From positions 1 through 64,000 of the forward strand of contig NZ_CABVQC010000006.1 of the NCBI RefSeq assembly GCF_902499175.1: 64,000 nucleotides of DNA, given 5' to 3'. Under the pieces are notes generated by a model that saw nothing but the letters and a program-made list of their open reading frames with translations, was not told the origin of the DNA and searched no databases. Numbering within the stretch: position 1 is the stretch's first letter; each line of letters begins with the position of its first letter. Source of the stretch: Burkholderia aenigmatica (GTDB lineage Bacteria; Pseudomonadota; Gammaproteobacteria; Burkholderiales; Burkholderiaceae). Positions 18,109-27,059 of the stretch are shown here, piece by piece. The position numbers were made by a program, and so were the translations under genes.

Positions 18109-18347
18109 GTCATGCTCGAAACGAGTGGTCGACGTGCGTGGCGCGACCTCTACGCGTCACGCTGACAGGACGTGTAGCCGCTGCGATTTCGCATGAACAG
18201 GAAGTCATCGAGGGCAATCCCGATCGGCACAAGCCGTTGATCTGGATTGCACACACATGTCTGGTCCGTTGCACGCGGGTGGCTTTTGCATTGATCGTCG
18301 GGATCGAAGACGGGCCCGCCGCGTCCTGACCTCACGGGAGAGACGAT

Positions 18348-18965
18348 ATGGTTCTACGGCAGATCATCGGCAGTTGGCGTGATGTGTCCTTCGAGGTTGC
18401 CGCATGGGATGGCGTCGGGGCGGAGGTTGATCTTTCCTGTGGTTGCATGTTCGCCCACGAGGCGGCAGGTGGGGGGCCGGCGGGCGGACTACGCCATCTC
18501 GACCTCGCGCTTTCGGGGGCGCTCACCGGGTTGCGGCAAGAAGGTCACTTTCTGGCAGCGCCGATGGAAACACTGTTGATCAGCCGCCCGCCCGCGGGCA
18601 TCGAAGCGGGCCGCGTGCTGTTGATCGGGCTCGGTGATCCCTCACGCTGGACAATCGATGTCACCGCGGAGGCCGCCGCCACGGCCGCCCGAACGGCGAT
18701 GCAGCAGGGTTTGCAAAGTGCAGCCTTCGCGCCGAGCATACTCGACGGCGGGTTGACGAACGCGGCCACCGACGGTATGCCGCACGCCATGGTGACGGCC
18801 GTGCTGGCCACGATAGACACACAATACCGGATCGCGGAACTGGGGCTCGCCGCGCGACCGTCACTGCGCCATTGGGTCTTCGATGTCGGCGCGTCCCGCT
18901 TTGACGGAGCGGTAGAACAATTCGGAAACGCACTGGTGACCGCACAGTCCCAGCGCTCGAAGTAG
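18348..18965 (+). CDS. stand-alone M17 (leucyl aminopeptidase) N-terminal domain protein
   Basis: 205 residues. The middle (FLAAPMETLLISRPPAG then RVLLIGLGDPSRW) matches the macro-like N-terminal domain of M17 aminopeptidases. The following helix-rich part (TAEAAATAARTAMQQG) fits the same domain. The catalytic C-terminal domain, with the NTDAEGR motif and metal ligands, is absent, so it cannot be a peptidase. It may bind a nucleotide-like ligand, as macro domains do. GGGAGAGACGAT precedes the ATG. Its 3' end abuts the transposase remnant at 18956, so the last residues may not be original. Confidence 0.7.
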   Translation: MVLRQIIGSWRDVSFEVAAWDGVGAEVDLSCGCMFAHEAAGGGPAGGLRHLDLALSGALTGLRQEGHFLAAPMETLLISRPPAGIEAGRVLLIGLGDPSRWTIDVTAEAAATAARTAMQQGLQSAAFAPSILDGGLTNAATDGMPHAMVTAVLATIDTQYRIAELGLAARPSLRHWVFDVGASRFDGAVEQFGNALVTAQSQRSK

Positions 18966-19129
18966 AGGAAGATCGATTCGGTTTGCGTGAAATGCGGCGT
19001 TCTCAGGCGGCGCGTCGGGTTGTCCACCTCCGCCAGCAGCGTGCAGGCCGGCACCCGTTCCTCGAACCGCCGATGATCGCTGCCGTCGATCTGAATGGAT
19101 TCGCCCAGGCGCACGCTGCAGCGCAGCCG
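18956..19129 (-). mobile_element. ISNCY-type transposase remnant
   Basis: A 58-codon stretch reads RLGESIQIDGSDHRRFEE, then PACTLLAEVDNPTRRL, then TQTESIFLYFE. This is the start of the catalytic domain (first Asp of the DDE triad in QIDGSDH) of ISNCY/ISPpy-like transposases. Upstream helix-turn-helix and downstream catalytic parts are missing. It is bounded on the left by the M17-domain gene's stop (18965). No terminal inverted repeats or target duplication were found. It is a decayed fragment without function. Confidence 0.72.
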
Positions 19130-19350
19130 CTTTTGACCTCGGACGCCAACTGCAAAGCGAAACTCGATCGGCGTCACCGCTGTCATTCCGCCTCGTGGCC
19201 GGTGGCGGATCGCGCGCGGGTGACGGCCATGTATGCAGTGGTTCGGACGCGAAACCTATCCCCGGAAGATTGCTGACGAACCTGTCGTCGCAGCGTGGGC
19301 CGCGAACCGCGCGATTCCGCAGACGGTAACGACCTGTCCGTCGGGCGCGT

Positions 19351-20208
19351 CTACAGGTTGACGACGCCGCGCCCCAGTTCGATCACGCGCCCACCGACCT
19401 CGATCTCGCCGGTTGTATTGACTGACAACCGCAGCAGGCAAGGCCGCCCGACGGCTTCACCCTGCTCGACGTGAAACGCGGCAGGCAGGTCGCGGTTCAT
19501 CGCAAGCAGCCATCCGCCCAGATTCGCGCACGCAGATCCCGTGCCGGGGTCTTCCGACACGCTGCCCTGCTTCACGAAGAAGTAACGGGACACCACCGTC
19601 CCCGGTCGCTTGGCGTCGAACGCGAACACATACGCGGTCCTGCGGCCGAGACTGCTTTGAGGCCAGATGTCGAGGCGGGCGCTGTCGGGCTGCGCACGCC
19701 GTACGGCGGCGGGGTTCTTGACCGCGACCAGCAACTGGTCTGCACCCGTGTCGACCCAGATCGGCGGCGCGAGCAGATCGGCTTCCGTGAGTCCCAGCAG
19801 GGCCGCCGTGCGGGCAGCGGACAAATCGCACGGCGCCGTCTTTGGCATGCCCACGTGCGGCGCGGTGAACGTCCACACGTCGTCGTGCGCGTTGACGTCG
19901 ACCACGCCGGCCTTGAATTCGAGCGCGAGATCGTTGCCCGCACCCAGCAGGTCGCGCACGACATGCGCGGTGCCGAGCGTCGGATGGCCTGCAAAGGCCA
20001 TCTCGTAGCCCGGCGTGAAGATGCGTACCCGCGCATGCGCGCACGCCGACGGCAGCACGAAGGTCGTTTCCGACAGGTTGAACTGCACGGCGAGTGCGCG
20101 CATGGTCGCGTCGTCCATGCCGCGCGCATCTTCGAATACGCAAAGCGGGTTGCCGCCGAACGTCGATTCGGCGAAGACATTCAGCAGGCGGAAGGCGTAG
20201 GAAGGCAT
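19351..20208 (-). CDS. PhzF family isomerase/epimerase-like protein
   Basis: 285 residues of the PhzF/YddE fold (two diaminopimelate-epimerase-like domains). The family's catalytic Glu is E47 in NLSETTF. The conserved FAGHPTLGTAH (72-82) and the second-domain glycine loop SEDPGTGSA are present. The substrate is unknown; no phenazine genes are nearby. Cytosolic, length normal. The gene stands alone, with about 600 non-coding bases upstream. Confidence 0.87.
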   Translation of the reverse strand: MPSYAFRLLNVFAESTFGGNPLCVFEDARGMDDATMRALAVQFNLSETTFVLPSACAHARVRIFTPGYEMAFAGHPTLGTAHVVRDLLGAGNDLALEFKAGVVDVNAHDDVWTFTAPHVGMPKTAPCDLSAARTAALLGLTEADLLAPPIWVDTGADQLLVAVKNPAAVRRAQPDSARLDIWPQSSLGRRTAYVFAFDAKRPGTVVSRYFFVKQGSVSEDPGTGSACANLGGWLLAMNRDLPAAFHVEQGEAVGRPCLLRLSVNTTGEIEVGGRVIELGRGVVNL

Positions 20209-20805
20209 TTGACGCTCGTGTGAGTGGGGTGAGTGGCGTGTGCGCTGCTCGATGCGCCGGAAGCCGTGCAGGGTCGCATGGGCCGGCTCGGCTTGTCGAG
20301 TGGCGCAAGCATTGCCGGTGTTCCGACGGACCGAATGCGTCGATCAACACGCGCCCGCTCGCGTCCGGCTTGATGTACTCGACCGCGAGCAGCGCGACGA
20401 TCGGATGGGTCGTCAAAAGGTGGCGCGATCGGGTGAATGATCGCCGAAGTCCGCCACCATCGCGCCGGTGTTGCACGCCACCACTGCCGCCACCGCGACG
20501 GCGAGCCGACCTCCGCCGCTTGGGCGCCGACGTAACGTGCGCATACGATCGGTCGGAATTTCATTTTTCGTGCATGATCGGGTTTCTCCGTCGATCGACG
20601 GCGATCGGGCTCCGGCATTCAGCTATCCGCAACGCTCGCGGATATTTTTGCGCTGAAGCAGACAGTCGCGCTCCTGCGCGTGTCAATTGCGATCGCATGC
20701 GAACACGGGCTCATCGGATTGACCACAACGACGCCGTGCCCATGCAACACGTGTCGGGTTCAGTGTCGCTCGGCGCGTGCAGGTTGCCGCACGCAGGAGG
20801 AAGAC
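20209..20805. other. intergenic, nothing recognised
   Basis: About 600 bases between the PhzF gene and the CoA pyrophosphatase. Short open frames exist in several directions but none resembles a known protein. One minus-strand piece around 20320-20440 (THPIVALLAVEYIKPD) looks protein-like but is unrecognised. Base composition falls to more AT around 20540-20720. It may be eroded former coding DNA. Confidence 0.4.
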
Positions 20806-21495
20806 ATGGAACCAGACAGAAGCGTCCTGAATACCAGCGGCGGGTTGGCCAGCGCGCTTGCGGGGACCGGCTCGCCGCAGGCCGCCCTGGACGCGATCGT
20901 TCGTGGCGTGGAAAGCCACGGCATTTCTGCCGGCATGGACTGGCCGACGGCGAAGCAGTCCCTCGCGGACAACGACGGACAGTGGAAATTCTCGGCGGTG
21001 CTGGTCGCGATCGTCGCGCGGCGCGAGCCGACGATCCTGCTGACCAAGCGCGCGTCGGATCTCAGCGAATACTCGTCGCATGTGAGTTTTCCGGGGGGAC
21101 GCCCGGCGGAGTCCGACCGCGATATCGGCGCGACCGCATTGCGCGAGGCGTTCGAGGAAATCCGCCTTGCGCCGGACGCGGTTCGCGTGGTCGGCAGCTT
21201 GCCGATCCATAAAACCAGAAAGCGCAATCACGCGATCTTTCCCGTAATCGGCATCGTGCCGGAAACGGCGAAATGGGAAGCGGCGCCCGCGGAAGTTGCG
21301 GAGATCTTCGAGTTTCCGTTCCCGGTGCTGCTGAATCCGGATCTGCTCCGGCAATACCCGGACGGCGAGCGCGCGGGCGCATGGTACTGGGCGGAGCAGG
21401 CGCAGGACATCTGGGGCGTGACTGCGCTCATCCTGAAGTCGCTCGTGGGCCTGGTACGCGATGCCGCACGCGGCGAGCAGACGCGTCGCGACTAG
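20806..21495 (+). CDS. Nudix hydrolase, CoA pyrophosphatase type
   Basis: 229 residues. The CoA-pyrophosphatase (UPF0035) signature ILLTKRASDL...SFPGG is followed by a Nudix box ending ALREAFEEIRL, with the catalytic REAFEE helix intact. Such enzymes split CoA or its derivatives into phosphopantetheine and 3',5'-ADP. The start has a strong ribosome site (GCAGGAGGAAGAC). An N-terminal extension of about 55 residues precedes the domain. The MFS exporter starts 36 bases downstream on the same strand. Confidence 0.83.
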   Translation: MEPDRSVLNTSGGLASALAGTGSPQAALDAIVRGVESHGISAGMDWPTAKQSLADNDGQWKFSAVLVAIVARREPTILLTKRASDLSEYSSHVSFPGGRPAESDRDIGATALREAFEEIRLAPDAVRVVGSLPIHKTRKRNHAIFPVIGIVPETAKWEAAPAEVAEIFEFPFPVLLNPDLLRQYPDGERAGAWYWAEQAQDIWGVTALILKSLVGLVRDAARGEQTRRD

Positions 21496-21531
21496 TTCAT
21501 GAACCGGGCCTCCGTCCGGCAAGGGTGACGC

Positions 21532-22923
21532 ATGGAGATGGCAGAAACGTTCGGCGACGAAGGGTTCGACATTCCTCGCCGCTATTTTGCAGCGGTCGCG
21601 ATTCTGGTCGGCGTATTCATGTCCGCGCTGGACAGCGCAATCGTCAATATCGCGCTGCCGACGATCTCGACCGACCTGCACGTGGGTGCGGCGGCGGTCA
21701 TCTGGGTCGCGAACGGGTATCAGGTGGCGAGCGCGGCGACGATGCTGACGTGCGCGTCGCTCGGCTCGAGAATCGGCGAGCGACGCTTTTACACGATCGG
21801 GCTGGTGTTGTTTACCCTCTCGTCTCTCGGCTGCGGACTGGCGCCCACCTTCGGTGCGCTGGTGGCGATGCGGATCCTGCAGGGCATCAGCTACGCAATC
21901 CTGATCAGCGTCGGCTATGGTCTCTACCGGGTGATCTTTCCGCCCGGTTCGCTGGGGACGATCTTCGGTATCAATGCGCTGGTGTTTGCGGTCGGGACGG
22001 CTGTCGGCCCTGCATTGGGCGGCCTGATCGTCTCCTGGGCATCGTGGCCCTGGCTGTTCTACATCAACCTTCCGTTCGGGATCGCCGCCATCGCGTTCTC
22101 GTTCGTCGCGCTGGGGAAAGACACGCATCGGGAGCGCGGCTTCGACGTGCCGGGGGCGGTGACTTCCGCCGCGGCATTCGGCCTCTTTGCGCTGGCCATT
22201 GACCAGATCGGGCAGTGGAGCAATCGAACCGTGCTCGTGCTTGCCGCGGCGGCGGTGGCGTTGATGCTGGCCTTCTGCGTCGGGCAGGCCCGGGCACGGC
22301 ATCCGCTGTTGCCGCTGGATATTTTCAGGTCGCGCCGGTACACGTTCGCGGTGCTGACGTCGGTGACGATGTTCGTGTCGCAGGGCATGGCGTTGGTGGC
22401 GTTGCCGTTCGTGCTGCAGCACACGTATGCATACAGCGTGTTGAAATCGGCGCTGGTCTTTACGCCCTGGCCGATTGCGGTCGCGCTGTGCGCGCCGTTT
22501 GCCGGGCGACTGGCGAATCGCTTCAATGCGACGCTGCTGTCGAGTGTCGGCGTGCTGATGTTCTGTCTCGGGATCGGTTCGCTGACCCTGTTGCCCGCGC
22601 AACCAACGGTCGATGATGTCCTGTGGCGCGTCGCGCTATGCGGCGTGGGGTACGGCTTCTTCCTGCCGCCGAACAACAAGGAGATGTTTGCGAACGCGGC
22701 GAAGAACCGGACGGCCACCGCTTCCGGCGTGCTGTCGACTGCGAGAACGACAGGCCAGTCGATTGGCGCCGCGCTGGTCGCCGTGGTGATCGCACTCGTC
22801 GGCGGCGTGGGCGGAGGCGGGGGCGAGCGGCAGTTTCCGGTCTACGTTTTCGCGTTGGCCTGCGCGATCGCCGCGCTGTCGTTTTTCGCGAGCATCGCGC
22901 GCATCTACCGGCAGCGGGGCTAG
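21532..22923 (+). CDS. MFS drug exporter, EmrB/QacA (DHA2) type
   Basis: 463 residues with about 14 hydrophobic helices. The DHA2 signature in helix 1 and loop (VFMSALDSAIVNIALPTI) is present. Motif A-like GSRIGERR follows helix 2 and helix 5 has the motif-C-like NALVFAVGTAVGPALGG. Inner membrane, proton-coupled export; the substrate is unknown. It is probably co-transcribed with the Nudix gene and convergent with the AraC gene. No membrane-fusion partner is nearby. Confidence 0.85.
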   Translation: MEMAETFGDEGFDIPRRYFAAVAILVGVFMSALDSAIVNIALPTISTDLHVGAAAVIWVANGYQVASAATMLTCASLGSRIGERRFYTIGLVLFTLSSLGCGLAPTFGALVAMRILQGISYAILISVGYGLYRVIFPPGSLGTIFGINALVFAVGTAVGPALGGLIVSWASWPWLFYINLPFGIAAIAFSFVALGKDTHRERGFDVPGAVTSAAAFGLFALAIDQIGQWSNRTVLVLAAAAVALMLAFCVGQARARHPLLPLDIFRSRRYTFAVLTSVTMFVSQGMALVALPFVLQHTYAYSVLKSALVFTPWPIAVALCAPFAGRLANRFNATLLSSVGVLMFCLGIGSLTLLPAQPTVDDVLWRVALCGVGYGFFLPPNNKEMFANAAKNRTATASGVLSTARTTGQSIGAALVAVVIALVGGVGGGGGERQFPVYVFALACAIAALSFFASIARIYRQRG

Positions 22924-22969
22924 GTGCGGTTGACGGACATCCACACGCGGGCCTCGCGCGCTGCCCGAT

Positions 22970-23941
22970 TCAATGCGACGACACGAACACCGCATCGTCG
23001 AATGCGGCCGGAATCGCGAAGTTTGCGCGCATGCGCTGCGTTTCCTTCGCCGGCGTCAGGCCGAACAGGCGCTTGAATTCGCGGCTGAACTGCGACGGGC
23101 TCGCATAACCGACCGCGTAGCCGGCCGCCTCCGCCGTCAGGTCCTCACGCACCATCAGCAAGCGGGCCTGATGCAGCCGTGTCGATTTCAGGTACTGCAT
23201 CGGCGATACCTGCGTGATCGCCTTGAAGTGGCTGTGGAAGCTCGGCACGCTCATGCCGGCTTCGTCGGCCAGTTGCGGCACGTCGAGCGGCCGCGCGTAA
23301 TCGGCGTGGATCACGCGCAGTGACCGGCCGATCCGGCCGAACTGTCCGCGCATCGCCAGGGCGCCGCGCATCGCGCTGCCCTGCGCACCGGTGAGCACGC
23401 GGAAATACAGCTCGCGCAGCAGCGCCGGGCCGAGCACCGCGGCGTCGAGCGGCCGGTGCATCGCCTCGACGAAACGCAGCACCGACGCGTGCATCGTGGC
23501 ATCCATCGGCGTCGACATCAAGCTCCGGGGCGCCTGCACGGGCTCCGCGATGCCTGCGCGGTCGATCTGCGCCGCGAGTTCGGCGGCCATCGTGAAATCG
23601 AGGTGCAGGTACAGCGCGAGCAGCGGACGCTCGGACGTCGCGTCGGTTTCCATGCTGAACGGGACGGGCACGGACACCGCCAGGTAGTGATGTTCGTCGT
23701 ACAGATAGCGCTCACCACCGAAGTAGCCGCGTTTGCGGCCCTGGCACACGATCACGATGCCGGGGTCGTAAAGCACCGGCGTGCGCGACAGCGCGCGGTT
23801 CGAGCGCAGGATGCGCACGCTCGGCAGCGCCGTCAGGTTGTAGCCTTCGTCGGGCGCCAGCGCGCGCAGCAGCGTCACCAGACGCTTCCGGTCGCGCGGC
23901 GGCAGCGATGGGGGCCGGGCGGAGGTGGGCTCGGGGCTCAT
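22970..23941 (-). CDS. AraC family regulator (AraC_N type)
   Basis: 323 residues from the ATG at 23941. The N-terminal domain is the AraC_N type (ILRSNRALSRTPVLYDPGIVIVCQG), which differs from cupin. The C-terminal pair of helix-turn-helix motifs ends with YASPSQFSREFKRLFGLTPA. This regulator type is regularly found divergent from a short-chain dehydrogenase, as here (24036). The intergenic space is 94 bases. It most likely activates that dehydrogenase in response to an unknown signal. Confidence 0.85.
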   Translation of the reverse strand: MSPEPTSARPPSLPPRDRKRLVTLLRALAPDEGYNLTALPSVRILRSNRALSRTPVLYDPGIVIVCQGRKRGYFGGERYLYDEHHYLAVSVPVPFSMETDATSERPLLALYLHLDFTMAAELAAQIDRAGIAEPVQAPRSLMSTPMDATMHASVLRFVEAMHRPLDAAVLGPALLRELYFRVLTGAQGSAMRGALAMRGQFGRIGRSLRVIHADYARPLDVPQLADEAGMSVPSFHSHFKAITQVSPMQYLKSTRLHQARLLMVREDLTAEAAGYAVGYASPSQFSREFKRLFGLTPAKETQRMRANFAIPAAFDDAVFVSSH

Positions 23942-23973
23942 AGTTTTGTGCAAGAAAATCAGCGGAATCGGGC

Positions 23974-24002
23974 TTATTCGGCGTGCAGCGTCAGACTAGT
24001 AT
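23974..24002 (+). promoter_or_regulatory. weak sigma70-like promoter for the SDR gene
   Basis: TTATTC (23974-23979), 17-base spacer, TAGTAT (23997-24002), 34 bases before the dehydrogenase ATG. The -35 is poor, which suits an AraC-activated promoter. Read by eye only. Confidence 0.3.
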
Positions 24003-24035
24003 GCACGCTCCAATCGACATTCGGGAGAAGCTCAA

Positions 24036-24866
24036 ATGGCATCCGGCAACCTCATGCTCATCACCGGCGTCAGCAGCGGCTTCGGCCGCGCGCTCGCACA
24101 GGAGGCGCTCGCGGCCGGTCACACGGTGGTCGGCACCGTGAGAAGCGCGCAGGCGGCGCAGGATTTCGAAGCACTGTCCGCGCAGGCGTTCGCGCGGGTG
24201 CTCGACGTGACCGACTTCGATCGCATCGACGGCGTCGTCGCTGAAATCGAGGCGAACGTCGGGCCCGTCGACGTGCTGGTGAACAACGCCGGCTACGGGC
24301 ACGAAGGGATCATGGAAGAAGCGCCGCTCGCGGAGATGCGCCGGCAGTTCGACGTGAACGTCTTCGGTGCGGTCGCGATGATGAAGGCGGTCGTGCCGTA
24401 CATGCGTGAACGGCGGCGCGGCCGCATCCTGAACATCACGTCGATGGGCGGCCACATCACGATGCCGGGCATCGCCTACTACTGCGGCAGCAAGTTCGCG
24501 CTGGAAGGCATTTCCGAAACCGTCGGAAAGGAGCTCGAGCCGCTCGGCATCGCCGTGACGGCCGTGGCGCCGGGTTCGTTCCGCACCGACTGGGCCGGCC
24601 GCTCGATGATGCGCACGCCGCGCTCGATCGCGGACTACGACGCGCTCTTCGATCCGATTCGCCAGGCGCGCGAAGAGAAGAGCGGCAAGCAACCGGGCGA
24701 TCCCGCGAAAGCTGCGCGGGCGATGCTCGCGGCGATCGCGGCGGAACATCCGCCCGCGCATCTGCTGCTCGGCAGCGATGCGCTGCGGCTCGTGCGCGGC
24801 AAACTGGCGGCGCTGGATGCGGAATTCCGGGCGTGGGAGGCCGTGACGGTGTCGACGGATGGTTGA
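24036..24866 (+). CDS. short-chain dehydrogenase/reductase
   Basis: 276 residues, classical SDR. The cofactor loop is GVSSGFGRA (11-19), NNAG is at 83-86, and the catalytic triad is S136, Y149 and K153 (YCGSK). The length and the DWAGRSM loop after the PGSFRT segment fit the oxidoreductases usually paired with AraC_N regulators. The substrate is unknown. CGGGAGAAGCTCAA gives a good ribosome site. It is divergent from that regulator. Confidence 0.87.
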   Translation: MASGNLMLITGVSSGFGRALAQEALAAGHTVVGTVRSAQAAQDFEALSAQAFARVLDVTDFDRIDGVVAEIEANVGPVDVLVNNAGYGHEGIMEEAPLAEMRRQFDVNVFGAVAMMKAVVPYMRERRRGRILNITSMGGHITMPGIAYYCGSKFALEGISETVGKELEPLGIAVTAVAPGSFRTDWAGRSMMRTPRSIADYDALFDPIRQAREEKSGKQPGDPAKAARAMLAAIAAEHPPAHLLLGSDALRLVRGKLAALDAEFRAWEAVTVSTDG

Positions 24867-25025
24867 CACGTGGCTACGCACGATCGTTCGTCCGTAGCGG
24901 GTTCGTCCACGTTGACGAAAGTGTCGACGATCATTCGCATCTTGGCATCATCGTTTAACAAACCTGTCCGATAATGGCTGCCGGCCACAGCGCCGAGTCC
25001 AACCACCTTACAGGAGTCCATCGCG

Positions 25026-25862
25026 ATGCCAACCGTCACAACGAAGGATCACGTCGAGATTTTCTACAAGGACTGGGGCCCGAAGGACGCGCAGCCCATC
25101 ATGTTCCACCATGGCTGGCCGTTGTCCGGTGACGACTGGGACGCGCAGATGCTCTTCTTCGTCCAGAAGGGCTATCGCGTGGTGGCGCACGACCGGCGTG
25201 GCCACGGCCGGTCGGCGCAGGTGTCGGACGGCCATGACATGGATCATTACGCGGCAGATGCGTTCGCGGTGGTCGAAGCGCTCGACCTGCGCAATGCAGT
25301 GCACATCGGTCACTCGACCGGCGGTGGCGAAGTGGCGCGCTACGTCGCGAAGCACGGCGAGCCGGCCGGCCGCGTCGCGAAGGCCGTGCTGGTCAGCGCG
25401 GTGCCGCCGCTGATGCTGAAAACCGAATCGAACCCCGAAGGGCTGCCGCTCGAGGTGTTCGACGGCTTCCGGAAAGCGCTTGCCGACAATCGCGCGCAGT
25501 TCTTCCTCGACGTGCCGAGCGGCCCGTTCTACGGGTTCAACCGCGAAGGTGCAACCGTGCATCAGGGCGTGATCCGGAACTGGTGGCGACAGGGGATGGA
25601 AGGCAGCGCCAAAGCGCATTACGAAGGCATCAAGGCGTTTTCGGAAACGGACCAGACCGACGACCTGAAGTCGATCTCCGTCCCGACGCTCGTGCTGCAT
25701 GGTGAAGACGACCAGATCGTGCCGATCGCAGATGCCGCGCTGAAGTCGATCAAGCTGCTGAAGAACGGCACGCTGAAGACGTACCCGGGTTACTCGCACG
25801 GGATGCTGACGGTCAACGCGGACGTCCTCAACGCCGACCTGCTGGCTTTCGTGCAGGCGTAA
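25026..25862 (+). CDS. alpha/beta hydrolase, non-haem haloperoxidase type
   Basis: 278 residues. The nucleophile elbow is GHSTGG with S97; the acid is D228 or D229 in LHGEDDQIVP, and the base is H258 in GYSHGM. The FHHGWPLSGDDWD segment and length are those of cofactor-free chloroperoxidase/perhydrolase esterases. The true role is more likely ester or lactone hydrolysis. No signal peptide. ACAGGAGTCCATCGCG precedes the ATG. It faces the LysR gene, with a hairpin between them. Confidence 0.88.
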   Translation: MPTVTTKDHVEIFYKDWGPKDAQPIMFHHGWPLSGDDWDAQMLFFVQKGYRVVAHDRRGHGRSAQVSDGHDMDHYAADAFAVVEALDLRNAVHIGHSTGGGEVARYVAKHGEPAGRVAKAVLVSAVPPLMLKTESNPEGLPLEVFDGFRKALADNRAQFFLDVPSGPFYGFNREGATVHQGVIRNWWRQGMEGSAKAHYEGIKAFSETDQTDDLKSISVPTLVLHGEDDQIVPIADAALKSIKLLKNGTLKTYPGYSHGMLTVNADVLNADLLAFVQA

Positions 25863-25870
25863 CGGTATCG

Positions 25871-25897
25871 GCGCAGGCCCGCTTCGGCGGGCTGCGC
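25871..25897. terminator. hairpin between convergent genes
   Basis: GCGCAGGCCCGC-TTCG-GCGGGCTGCGC: 11 base pairs with one bulged G and a stable TTCG tetraloop, 8 bases after the hydrolase stop and before the convergent LysR stop. Confidence 0.6.
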
Positions 25898-25973
25898 TGT
25901 CGTTGCGTGCCGGCGGCGCGAGGGTGCGCCCGTCGCGCCGTCGGCAACGCGGCCGGATCGCCGGCCGCAGCGG

Positions 25974-26894
25974 TCAGCCCGGACCGTTGAAGCGGATGCC
26001 CGGAAACGTCAAACGCGGCATCCGGCTTTCCAGGAACGCGAGCAATTCGCGCACCTGCGCGGCCTTGGCGGAGTCTTCCGGCCAGACGAGGTAGTACGCG
26101 TCGCCGGTATTGACGGCCGTCTTGAACGGCAGCACGAGCTGCTTCTCGTCGATGGCCGTGGCACACAGCGCGAGATCGCCAATCGAGAGGCCGTGGCCGG
26201 CAATGGCCGCCGCGATCCCCTGTTCGAGCATGTCGAACACCTGCCCGCGCGTGATGTCCACTTCGAGATCATGGCCGCTGCCCTTGAGCCAGCGGCGCCA
26301 GTCGCGCCGATCGGGCGACGGGTGGATCAGCTCGCATGCCGCCGGATTCGTGCGTGCGACGGTCGCGGTCGCACGCGAGCACACCGGAATCAGCCATTCA
26401 TCGAACAGCTTCACGCACTGCGTGGCCTCGCCGAACTTGCCTGCGCCGAGCAGGATCGCGCAATCGTAGGATTCGCTGAAAAAATCGACGGTATCGACAT
26501 CCATCCACACGCTCGCGATCTGCACCTCGAACGCGGGACGCGTGGCGCGAAACGCGGCGAGTGCATCGAGCAGCCAGCGCATCGTGAGGGTGGACGGCGC
26601 CTTGAGCCGCAGCACGTCGCGTTGCGACTGGAACAGCACGCAGGCTTCCTCGATCTGCCGGAAGCCGCGCCGCAGGCCCGACGCGAAGATGTGCGCTTCC
26701 GCCGTCACGGTCATTTTCGGGCCGCGCCGGACGAACAGCTTCCGGCCGAAGTAGGCCTCGAGCGTTCGGACGTGCTTGCTCACCGCGCTTTGCGTCAGGC
26801 TCAGTTCCTCGGCGGCCAGCGTAAACGAGCCGGTGCGCGCGGCGCTTTCGAACGCGCGCAGCGCGTAGACGGGGGGGAGCGGTTTGGCCTTCAC
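25974..26894 (-). CDS. LysR family regulator, GcvA-like
   Basis: 306 residues. The N-terminal winged helix has LTQSAVSKHVRTLEAYFG. The effector domain follows the GcvA/AmpR pattern (LLDALAAFRATRP, then SYDCAILLG). It is divergent from the LysE-type exporter at 27060, with 165 bases between them. That is the usual arrangement for a LysR activator of an amino-acid exporter. The effector is unknown. AT-rich DNA just upstream (26900-26945) may hold its binding site. Confidence 0.87.
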   Translation of the reverse strand: MKAKPLPPVYALRAFESAARTGSFTLAAEELSLTQSAVSKHVRTLEAYFGRKLFVRRGPKMTVTAEAHIFASGLRRGFRQIEEACVLFQSQRDVLRLKAPSTLTMRWLLDALAAFRATRPAFEVQIASVWMDVDTVDFFSESYDCAILLGAGKFGEATQCVKLFDEWLIPVCSRATATVARTNPAACELIHPSPDRRDWRRWLKGSGHDLEVDITRGQVFDMLEQGIAAAIAGHGLSIGDLALCATAIDEKQLVLPFKTAVNTGDAYYLVWPEDSAKAAQVRELLAFLESRMPRLTFPGIRFNGPG

Positions 26895-27059
26895 GGGTTT
26901 CGAATATGAATAAAACTCATGTCATCCGGCAGGATTTTCCGTTTTTCAGCAGCAGGGCGGGCACGCAATACTTGATAAACCCGTGCAATCCACTGCGCTG
27001 AATCCCGATGATGCCACCGTGGCGGGCGCACGCGTCAATCCATCCAACAACTTTTTGTC

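Noticed and set aside
18138-18329. 63-codon frame between the helical protein and the M17-domain gene
   Set aside because: No ribosome site, no family, odd composition; left as intergenic.
20317-20440. Minus-strand peptide THPIVALLAVEYIKPD in the 600-base gap
   Set aside because: Looks like possible decayed coding DNA but no family was recognised and the frame has no supported start.
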